DNA from: Limnoperna fortunei
Taxonomy: Eukaryota; Mollusca; Bivalvia; Mytilida; Modiolidae
Reading direction: 5' to 3'
Assembly (NCBI GenBank): GCA_944474755.1
Contig: OX104118.1
Location: 71,987,575 to 72,051,574, forward strand
Length of the DNA stretch: 64,000 nucleotides
Shown here: positions 35,931-47,900 of the stretch, in pieces
Layout: each line of letters starts with the position of its first letter
How positions within the stretch are numbered: position 1 is the first letter of the stretch
The notes under the pieces: model-generated
Databases searched by the model: none
The model's input: the letters and a program-made list of their open reading frames with translations, nothing else
What the model was told of the DNA's origin: nothing
Program-made: the position numbers and the translations under genes

Positions 35931-38900
35931 GTGAGTAGTGCTGTGTAATAGATAAATATTTATTTCCACCGAGAGAAAATTCCCGTCTTAAGAGATCACC
36001 AGTTCACACAAAAAAATATTTCTGCAAAGACTGTTGAAAGAAATACAGAAGCTGTTTTTTTTTTTTATTGAATCCATTAAAGAAATAAGTAAAACATCTA
36101 AATATTAGACTGTAGCGCTGAAAAAATGGGCAATGTTTTTAAAATATGAGGCAACAGATGATTTTGAGTGCTACCTCATCTCGGGGGGAAAAAAACATGA
36201 AAATGTTAAATTGTCGAATGGAGCCATCAACTTGTAATCTATTTGAGCAATGATGAGTATTAAGCTGAAAGTTCACTCAATATTTGGACATGCATGTACA
36301 AATTACTTTGTCAGGGGATGAAGCTGAGCAGTAGCAGAATAAATGTCATATTGGATTTAAACATGTGCATGTACACTGTACAATACTGTTATTTTTCTGT
36401 TAACAGGTGGAATGATGGCAGCAATCATTTGCTATTTAATATGTTGCCTGGTAACTCCCCAGACTACAGTACAGTGCTTGAGGTGGATACAGGCAAAGCA
36501 GTCATTGCAGGTGGTGGATTCTCCACATGGTCGTATCGTAGGACCTTTGACGTGTCCATCCCTATCTTCAATCCTTTAGTACAACCAGAGAAACTACCTC
36601 AAAAATCATACCTGTAAGACTTTTTACTCCACTGGCCTAAAAGTTTGTGAGCTTTGCCATCTAAATCTTAGTGTTAATTTTGCAGTGGTTGTCCTTGAAT
36701 ATAAAAAAAATACTCTTAACAGATTTTTAAAAGTTTTCTGTTGCAGTAATACAATGTCAGTGACATTATATTGCCGCCTAGTAACCTAACTCTTTCTAAT
36801 ATAGAGAAATGCTCTGTTAATTGTATCCTGACGTCTTTAATCTGACATCAAATGCTTTTGTATATTTATTTTGCCATTTAAAAAAATTTATGCCAGGTGA
36901 GGAGTTGTGTAATGAGCCCTGTTATATTTCTCAACTTGAATAGAAAAAACAAAAATATGTATCTTGTACAATACATGTAAATTGGTATATGCAAAAAAAC
37001 AAACATTATAAAAAGCAAGCATGGGAAAATGCAAGACAAAGGCTTACATTTTCCCTGTTTTTATCCTTAAATTGTTTTATGTATCAACACTTTTAATATC
37101 AATATACTGACTGTTTACCACAACACTTTTAATATCATATACCAGTTCTTGCCATTGTTCGGAGATTTTTTCGTAAATGATCTCTTTACATAGAAAAAAA
37201 CTATCCAGTAGGGCCCTAGAATCTTAATGATTGCTCTAAAACAAACCTGTAATCATGTCAGTAAACAATTTCAGTGCATAAGCATATTAAATTTCTGCCA
37301 AAGAAAAATGATGATTTTTATGAGGATTTTGATAGTGAAGTTAACCAGTTATCAGCACAAAGTTGTATCAGGTTTTTTAGTAAAAAAACAAATTGGTACT
37401 GGTTTGCAAGCTTTAAAATCATCAAACACTTCTGTTATTACCTGAAATTTTTTCCTCACATTATTCAGTGGAAATTAAATGTGAACACATGTCCTCAGCA
37501 AAGTAGAAGGAGCACATAAGTGGAAATTTTTTGTTATTTCATATCATTTCAAGGCAACACATATATATTGCTTTGGAATTTATTGTCTTTACTCATGGTG
37601 TACAGGAGACAGAAAAATGTACACCCTCAAGGAAGGCACAAGAATATTGGCGGTTACTGGTACACCACCAGTATATTCAAATTTTTGGTCTTGAATTTGA
37701 TAAGATGTAGATGAAACGGACAGGAAATTTTTTTTTTACTCTTTTGTAGAGACAAGAGAAAATATTTGGTCATTTCGTCACAGACAAGCCTTCACAAAGA
37801 ATATAGGGATGTGTTACATGTTATTGAGAAAGAAGAGCCACGCTTTCTATTTGTAGAAAAATGTAAAAATGATGAAAGGCCATGGAATTTTTCCAAACGA
37901 TGTAAAGATGGGGTTGTATATGATTATCCACAAATTCTACAGGTACTTTATGATACTGAACTGTAAAATCGATTCTGGTGAAAATTGGTATTCTGGGTTA
38001 TTTTATTGATTGCACTGTACAGAATACCATTCACTTAAAATTATACAGAAATAACACACTTCTGCCTTTCATTTTTGTCAAAAAAGACATTCAGAATATA
38101 AAGTGTGAAAATTAGTTAGGCATTGCACTAATTTCAACTGAATGGAAGTTAAAGGAAAAATTGTTTATTCAATTTCAATAGTACCTCAATAGTGAAAATT
38201 ATGAATAAAACCCAAGGGTTGTTGTTCCATTACAAGAAATGGGACCTCTTTGTAGCACCGCCCAGAAAAACAATCATCGGCATATTGTAGCTACATGTAG
38301 TTAATAATACATGTATGAGATTTTGTGGTCTGTGGCCAAAAATTTTATTTTTCTTAGTCTGTATGTAACACTCCAAAAGGTGTCTATCCTTTGCCTTAAC
38401 ATCTCCAGTGCTCTTGTAATCCCTTTGATGTCAATAAAACTCTCTGAAAACAGACAGAGATGGATGGAACTGTTGAAGACAAGTATAGAAAATCAGTGTA
38501 CAGCTTATTGAGTATAATTATTGTTTTAAGAATAATTTTTAATCATGTGTATGTGTTGGGTTCACTACAGTGAGACATAAATGTTCTTGATGCTACAAAA
38601 AAAATAAATCTATTCATGAAAAAAAGTTTTATTTTGGAAATATAATCCAGTCAAGAATTTATTATATCGACTTCTTACATTAAAATTTTATTGAAACCAG
38701 TTGACCTGTAAACAATTGCAACATAGTAAAATAAATGAGAATGTGTCGAGAAAAAATGAAAATAGCAAAGCTATTGTACAAAAGTCATAACAATAAACTT
38801 TTTAAAGTGGTCACGGTTGAATAGCACTGTTAGGCAAATTGGACACGTTTGAGCGTACATGTTTCCTCGATATGAATAGACACGTTTGAGCGTACATGTT

Positions 38901-41900
38901 TCCTTGATATGAATAGACACATTTGAGCGTACATGTTTCCTCGATATGAATAGACACGTTTGAGCGTACATGTTTCCTCGATATGAATAGACACGTTTCA
39001 TCATCACAGAGTTGGACATACATGATTTGACGAAGACTGACATCAAGCATATACATTTGGGTGGATCAGACACGTTTGGGGGAAGGACACATTTGGGAGT
39101 GTTACATATATATTGGAAGGTTTTATATCATTAATAATTATTACATCTCCAGTAATATTGATTCCATTTACTTTATAATATATGCATTTATGTTTAAAGG
39201 ATTCTACATTTTGTTTGGTGATCAGAGGTGCACGGATTGGTCAGCCAGCCCTGTATGATGTCATGTCAGCTGGCTGTATACCTGTAGTTGTAGCAGACGG
39301 ATACATACTGCCATTTTCAGAGGTTCTGGATTGGAGGAGGTACAGTTTGCTTTATCAGAGGGTGTCTAATAAGCAATTGCTTCATAACCTCACAGTTATG
39401 ATTTTGCAGCTAACTTTTAGTCAACAAAATAAATATGAATTGGTCCACTATTTCTGTTGTGTGAAAGGTTGAAAGCAGACCTAGTTACCATTCGAAAAAA
39501 GCCTAAAATTCAATCACTATTATATCTTTATATCAGACAGAGCCTGAATGTTGGAAATTGGCTAATTTACAGTGCGTGTAATAATAACATCTATAAATAT
39601 ACTTTACTGAAGGTCAGGGTCAGGCTATAAATATACTTTACTGAAGGTGGGAGTCAGGTATTGCCATCACACGGGTCTGTCCAACATCCATAAACTCATT
39701 TGACTGAAGGTCCTAGTCAGTTTGTGCATGTCTTTGTATCAACCATTGTATTCTTGACAAAATTTTGATTGAATGATATCATCTGTGTCCTGTACCAAGA
39801 TTTCTCATTTCTATTTATTCAGTAAAAAATATGATCACCAGGGTAAATTCTTGATTCTTAAATCTTCTGCTCTGAAAATGCAAGGCCAAATAAAGTGTCA
39901 TTATATGAGAACAATGTATGGGAGGTGATCTAATATATTTTCTTATTTATTGGCAATCAGGGTCAAAGATTGCCAGCATGAAAAAGATTTGTTATGGCCA
40001 TCCTGATTGGCCTCCTGATAGGCAATATAGACTTGGTAGAGCCTCGAGCTTAAAGAAAAATGAAGATTTAAGTCTATATTCTTTAGTTACTATTCAGAGT
40101 TAAATTTTATACAGTTATTACAACTTAAGTGCCACTGTACAAGTATGTAGTTAAATAATAGATCTGTGTTTATGATTTTGAAGATAAATTAAAGACATGC
40201 TTCTCTGTTGTTTAAATCCCTTCAGATTTTTTTCATTGTAATTATTCTTGTAGAATTGCAGTGACTTTGTTAGAAGATAAACTTGAAAATTTGATACAGA
40301 TATTGGAATCCTATTCTCAGGAGAGAATCTTTGAACTGAGACAACAGGTGAAGTTTATTTGGGAGAAGTATTTCAGTTCACCAAAGGCAGTTGCTCTTAC
40401 AACACTTCAGATCATCAATGACAGAGTGTTTCCTTATGCTGGAAGATCTTATGAAGAATGGAATGACATCCCTAACTATGTAAGTATTCCAATGGAATAA
40501 CATCCCTAACTATGTAAGTATTCCAATGGAATGGCATCCCAGCTAACTATGTAAGTATTCCAATGGAATGGAATGTCAGCTATGTAAGTATTCCAATGGA
40601 ATATCATCCCAGCTAACTATGTAAGTATTCCATTGGAATGACTTACCTAACTATGTAAGTATTCCAATGGAATGACATCCCAAACTATGTAAGTATTCCA
40701 ATGGAATTACATTCCTAACTATGTAAGTATTCCAATGGAATGACATCCCTAACTATGTAAGTATTCCAATGGAATGTCATCCCAGCTAACTATGTAAGTA
40801 TTCCAATGGAATGACATACCCAACTATGTAAGTATTCCAATGGAATGACATCCCTAACTATGTAAGTATTCCAATGGAATGACATTCCTAACTATGTAAG
40901 TATTCCAATGGAATGACATCCCTAACTATGTAAGTATTCCAATGGGATGACATCCCTAACTATGTAAGTATTCCAATGGAATGTCATCCCAGCTAACTAT
41001 GTAAGTATTCCAATGGAATGACATACCCAACTATGTAAGTATTCCAATGGAATGACATCCCTAACTATGTAAGTATTCCAATGGAATGACATTCCTAACT
41101 ATGTAAGTATTCCAATGGAATGACATCCCTAACTATGTAAGTATTCCAATGGGATGACATCCCTAACTATGTAAGTATTCCAATGGAATGTCATGTCAGC
41201 TAACTATGTAAGTATTACAATGGGATGACATCTATAACTATGTAAGTATTCCAATGGAATGACATCCCTAACTATGTAAGTATTCCAATGGAATGACATC
41301 CCTAACTATGTAAGTATTCCAATGGGATGACATCCATAACTATGTAAGTATTCCAATGGGATGACATCCCTAACTATGTAAGTATTCCAATGGAATGTCA
41401 TGTCAGCTAACTATGTAAGTATTACAATGGAATGTCATGTCAGCTAACTATGTAAGTATTGCAATGGAATGTCATGTCAGCTAACTATGTAAGTATTACA
41501 ATGGGATGACATCCCTAACTATGTAAGTATTCCAATGGAATGACATCCCTAACTATGTAAGTATTCCAATGGAATGACATACCTAACTATGTAAGTATTC
41601 CAATGGAATGACATCCATAACTATGTAAGTATTCCAATGGGATGACATCCATAACTATGTAAGTATTCCAATGGGATGACATCCCTAACTATGTAAGTAT
41701 TCTAATGGAATGTCATGTCAGCTAACTATGTAAGTATTACAATGGAATGTCTTGTCAGCTAACTATGTAAGTATTCCAATGGAATGTCATGTCAGCTAAC
41801 TATGTAAGTATTCCAATGGAATGACATCCCTAACTATGTAAGTATTCCAATGGAATGACATCCCTAACTATGTAAGTATTCCAATGGGATGACATTCCTA

Positions 41901-44900
41901 ACTATGTAAGTATTCCAATGGGATGACATCCATAACCGTGTAAGTATTCCAATGGAATGACATCCCTAACTATGTAAGTATTCCAATGGAATGACATACC
42001 TAACTATATATGTAAGTATTCCACCAGCAGGATATGTTTTTGACTATTGATCTGGTTTTTGGAGACGAGACATATGTATGGGAATACGCCAGCGGCAGCG
42101 GTGGTGTAAACACTTGGACATCTTGTTTCATATCTTTGTAAGCCCAAGCCCTAGGTCAATCAAATTTGGTCCAGTGGTAGCTTATGATGAGTACTTGCCA
42201 GTCAGTCACCTGTCACCTGACCTTGACCTCAATTTCATGGTTCAGCGACTACATTGAAGTTTTTGGGTTACGGCAGTTCCTCTGTAACCACGCATGGTAG
42301 GATGACAATATTTGGTATATAGGTTGCTGATGAATAGTACATGACTGTCTGGTAGGTGTCACCTGACCTTGACCTCAATTTCACAGTCCAGCAAGTATGT
42401 TAAAGTTTTTGGATTAGGGCACTTCCTCTGTAACCATGCATGGTAGGATGACAGTATTTGGTATATAGATTGCTAATGATTAGTACATGAGTGTCTCGTA
42501 GGTTTCAACTGACCATGACCTCAATTTTATGGTCCAGTGACTAAGTTAAAGTTTTTGGATTAGGTCCGTTTCTCTGTAACCATGCATTGTATATTTTAAA
42601 TGATAACAATTTAATGCTATTTATGTAATGCTTATGAAGTCATTTTTTTCGTTACTGATGCAGAATGCAGGCGAGACATTTTTCTGTGTCCACACTTGTT
42701 GGATATAGCCATACTACTGCCATTTTTCCTGTTCAGGACATGGGTTATCATTAGGTACTTCCTTCTCCAATAAAAACTGGAAGCCATCATATAGCTGAAA
42801 AATTGTTGAAAGTGTCATTAACCTACAAACAAACAATTAACTTGACAAGTTTTATGTATACAATGTACAGAAATCAATTGAGAATTTTTTTGTTTTGTTT
42901 TTTTTTAAATAGCAACATCATGTGAGTGGTTGAGAAATCTTGGCAACAGAGGTTTAAAAGTTGTGTATCTTTAATGAGAGGTTCAAACAATGTTAAATGT
43001 TTTTACATATACATCAACCAACTAACCAACCAACAACCATTTCTCATGCATGAAATCTTGTGAGCAAGCTGTTAAACAAAAATTTTGCAGGGGCATATTT
43101 TCTCAATATTTGTGTTTTTTACACAGTGAATGTGGCATTGCAGTTTGTTTTATCCATCATTTGAAGTTGAGTATACTTTATTTTAGAACACCATAAAGAA
43201 CCCATTGTTCTTGCCTCTACGACCACCTAGTAGCCAGGGATTTACAGCTGTGATATTGACCTATGACCGACTGGAATCCTTGTTCCAGGTCCTTCATTCT
43301 GTTGCCAAAGCCCCAAGTCTGGCTAAAGTAGTGGTGGTATGGAACAACCAGAAAAAGTCCCCTCCACCTAGTAAGTTTATACTGCCTTGTATAACAGACA
43401 AAATCACCTCCACCAAGTAAGTTTATACTGCCATGTATAACAACAAAATCACCTCCACCAAGTAAGTTTATATTGCCCTGTATAACAGACAAAGTCCCCT
43501 CCACCAAGTAAGTTTATACTGCCCTGTATAATAGAAAAAGTCATTTCCACCAAGTAAGTTTATACTGCCTTGTATATCAGACAAAGTCACCTCCACCAAG
43601 TAAGTTTATACTGCCTTGTATAACAGACAAAGTCACCTCCACCAAGTAAGTTTATACTGCCTTGTATAACAGACAAAGTCCCTCCACCAAGTAAGTTTAT
43701 ACTGCCTTGTATAACAACAAAGTCACCTCCACCAGGTAAGTTTATATTGCCCTGTATAACAACAAAGTCACCTCCACCAAGTAAGTTTATATTGCCTTGT
43801 ATAACAACAAAGTCACCTCCACCAAGTAAGTTTATACTGCCCTGTATAACAGACAAAGTCACCTCCACCAAGTAAGTTTATACTGCCCTGTATAACAGAC
43901 AAAGTCACCTCCACCAAGTAAGTTTATACTGCCATGTATAACAGACAAAGTCACCTCCACCAAGTAAGTTTATATTGCCCTGTATAACAACAAAGTCACC
44001 TCCACCAAGTAAGTTTATATTGCCCTGTATTACAAACGAAGTCACCTCCACTTTCTGCCATTATCATGTCATATGAATCAGTTAAAAATTCTGGCATTGT
44101 CATAGACTTACTTTTATCTCAAACCAAATACTAATTACTTCAAGTTAAGTGCAATCTTCAAAAGTCTTCTGGAAGCAGACTGGGAGGGTTCCCAGTGATC
44201 GACCCTCAGACCTTAGTGGTTAACGTGTTTGGAGAGTGACACACTCCTTGCATGATAAAGACCCCTTTTGTGGATTTTCAAAAAAGGGTAGTCTCATTGT
44301 AGCTTTTACAGAATGCTAAATTCTCCACCCAAACCCAATACTCCGTATTTTTTTAGTGGCAGTCAAAAATTTCTTCCCTATGACCCATCACACATCTTTT
44401 TGTCATTTATTTTTTGTTTACTTGTTCTTGTCCTGAAAATAGCTGAGATACTGTGAGCTGGACATAAAACAAACCTCCAATCAATCAATCAATCAATCAA
44501 AAGTCTATAATTTTGCATCAAATTATAATTATTATCACTTGCTTTAACTAATTCCCATTATGAATTGTAGACATGTATTTTCATCAGCAACAGTTTAATT
44601 TTTTGGATAGCAAAATAAATAAATTACTGATAGATTTTCCCTGTCACATTTGAAATTTCCATTGAATAAACTACATTGAGAACAAAGCTATTTAAACAAT
44701 GGGACAGTTGACATTCCAAAAATTTAAAAATACTCTGTCCAACACTAATTCATACAGGGGCCTCTTTGGCCAAGTGGTTAAGGTAGTTCATCTACTACTA
44801 ATCACATGGTCTGTCAACACTGAGATTGCAGGTTCGAGTCTCACTGCAGGCAGGGTGCACTCGGCTCCAATCTTAATTGACAAGGATTGCCAGTTTTCCT

Positions 44901-47900
44901 ACCGAAGGTCAGGGGTTTTCTCCAGGTACTCAGGCTTCCTCCCCCAATATAAACTGGACGCCATGATATTGCTGAAAAATTGCTGAAAGTGGTGTTAAAT
45001 AACAAACAAACAAACCAATTCATACACAAAAGTAGTTTTATTTGGTCAGTATTAATAGTTACATGTTAATTTTACATTAATATTCTTCTTCAGTTCAGTG
45101 TTAAGTTCACATATAAATGTGTTGTTTGCCTCCCTGTTAATATAACATTGTTGTATTTTATCTATTCTCAGTGACATCTTGGCCAGATATTGGAAAACCT
45201 GTGAAGGTTATCAAGACCAGGAAAAATAAAATGAGTAACAGGTATTTGTACGAAATTCTGGCCCCTGTGTCTTAATCTTTTTTTATTAGGGCCCCTATAG
45301 TGATTAATCTGTCCATCCATCAGTGCGTCTGTCCGAAACTAATCATGCCCGGGCTGTAACTTTTTTATCTTTTAAGGTAGGATTTTGATATTTGGAATGT
45401 GGGTAGATAATATCAAGGCGATGTGTCGCATACCATGGTTGATCACCTTTTACCTTGAACTTTGACTTTAAGGTCACATTATGGCTTTCTGAATGACATA
45501 TTCATGTCTTGGCTCTAACTTTTATATCTTTTGAGGTAGGCTTTTGATTTTCCGAATGTGGGTAGATAATATTAAGGAGATGTGTTGCATACCATGGTTG
45601 TTGACCTTTGACCTTCAACTTTGACCTTAAGGTCACATTATGGCTTTCTGAATGATAAATTCATGTCCCGGCTGTAACTTTTTTATCTTTTGAGGTAGGC
45701 TTTTGATTTTTTGAATGTGGGTGGGATATGTTACATACCATGGTTGTTGACCTTTGACCTTGAACATTGACCTTAAGGTCACATTATTGCTTCCTGAATG
45801 TTAAATTTATGTCCAGGCTTTAATTGTTTCATCTTTTGAGGTAGGATTTGATATTTGGAATGTGGGTAGATAATATCAAGGCGATGTGTCGCATACCATG
45901 GTTGATCACCTTTTACCTTGAACTTTGACTTTAAGGTCACATTATGGCTTTCTGAATGACATATTCATGTCTGGGCTCTAACTTTTATATCTTTTGAGGT
46001 AGGCTATTGATTTTCCGAATGTGGGTAGATAATATTAAGGAGATGTGTTGCATACCATGGTTGTTGACCTTTGACCTTCAACTTTGACCTTAAGGTCACA
46101 TTATGGCTTTCTGAATGATAAATTCATGTCCCGGCTGTAACTTTTTTATCTTTTGAGGTAGGCTTTTGATTTTTTGAATGTAGGTGGGATATGTTACATA
46201 CCATGGTTGTTGACCTTTGACCTTGAATATTGACCTTAAGGTCACATTATTGCTTCCTGAATGTTAAATTTATGTCCAGGCTGTAATTGTTTCATCTTTT
46301 GAGGTAGGATTTGATATTTGGAATGTGGGTAGATAATATCAAGGCGATGTGTCGCATACCATGGTTGATCACCTTTTACCTTGAACTTTGACTTTAAGGT
46401 CACATTATGGCTTTCTGAATGACATATTCATGTCTGGGCTCTAACTTTTATATCTTTTGAGGTAGGCTTTTGATTTTCCGAATGTGGGTAGATAATATTA
46501 AGGAGATGTGTTGCATACCATGGTTGTTGACCTTTGACCTTCAACTTTGACCTTAAGGTCACATTATGGCTTTCTGAATGATAAATTCATGTCCCGGCTG
46601 TAACTTTTTTATCTTTTGAGGTAGGCTTTTGATTTTTTGAATGTGGGTGGGATATGTTACATACCATGGTTGTTGACCTGTGACCTTGAACATTGACCTT
46701 AAGGTCACATTATTGCTTCCTGAATGTTAAATTTATGTCCAGGCTGTAATTGTTTCATCTTTTGAGGTAGGATTTGATATTTGGAATTGGGTAGATAATA
46801 TCAAGGCAATATTTCGCATACCATGGTTGATCACATTTGACCTTGACCTCAAGGTCGGCGGGGCCCACAGAGATCCAGTTTAAATGTTTTGTTCAGTAAA
46901 GAATGTTTTCAACCTTAATAACAAACAATTTAAACAGTTTTGATTAGATTGAGAATAAAAAATTCTTAGGTTAGAGTTGTTTATAGTATTCAGTCAAGTA
47001 CTGATCAGAGAATTACATAGCCATGTTTTAATATTTTTAAAGATTTAGTGATTATTTTATTGACAATCATTGTCAGTAACCCAAAAAGTCCTTAAGCTGT
47101 CATCCATGATTTTACTAAAGCTGAAATCTTTGTTTTCATGCATATTCAACAGATCTCACTGACCAATCAAAAGGCTGTTACTGATGTCAAACCTTTTTTA
47201 TTAAGTTATAATTTTATCTGCCTTTTCATCAACAGGATTTCGAAGGTTTTCAAACAAATTTTGAGATTGATAAAAAAATTGCCTCAGTTGGTTAAAAGTC
47301 AGCATTTTCTTTATTAGCCATTGAAAAGGATAGATAAAAACAAATATTTCAGTTTAACAACTCACGAGTGATGGAGTAACGATCATACTGGAATCTGCCA
47401 TTGGTTATTATTATTATCAATACAGGTAATAAAACTCAACATTTTTTGTGATTGGTTGGAAAGACCTTGCAGATTAAATTTTATAGGTACCAAATATCCA
47501 TTTCCTGTCTGTAAGGAAATTTTTAATTAAAGTACAAGAGTTTTTCATTCTTTATAAAATGACAATATACCATGCTTTCAGTGATTTTGATGTCAACGAG
47601 ATTTCTGTCACCTCCTTTTGAAGGTTTGAAATAAATTCAATTTGAATCAAACTGTTTTAGAATTGTGTTTGTTTTCTGTGAGTCTCCTAAAATTCTTAGG
47701 GTAATGAAACTTAGTCAAACCATACTTGTATGTACAAAATAAAACATATCATTCTTCATCATCTTTCTCTAGTTATTACAAATTGCTTCTTTATGCTTTA
47801 GGGGACCATTACAATATAACAGAGTGTATCAGAATGTATGGGACCATTACAATATAACAGAGTGTTTCAGAATGTAGGGGACCATTACAATATAACAGAG

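Noticed and set aside
40461..42023. CRISPR-like array (short near-identical repeats)
   Set aside because: There are no unique spacers. Units abut directly, the first is part of a eukaryotic exon, and the host is an animal.
43217..43871. Minus-strand glycine-rich repeat protein frames
   Set aside because: They are the reverse of the exon 6 donor array and follow from its periodicity.
44757..44850. tRNA gene (box A and box B present)
   Set aside because: The head continues into a SINE body with target-site duplications. The cloverleaf is decayed and the same sequence recurs many times.
45242..47802. Derivation of the 38-bp array from the exon 7 donor (AACAGGTATTTG against AACAGAGTGTATC)
   Set aside because: Only a few bases agree and gaps are needed. 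Not convincing compared with the exon 5 and exon 6 cases.
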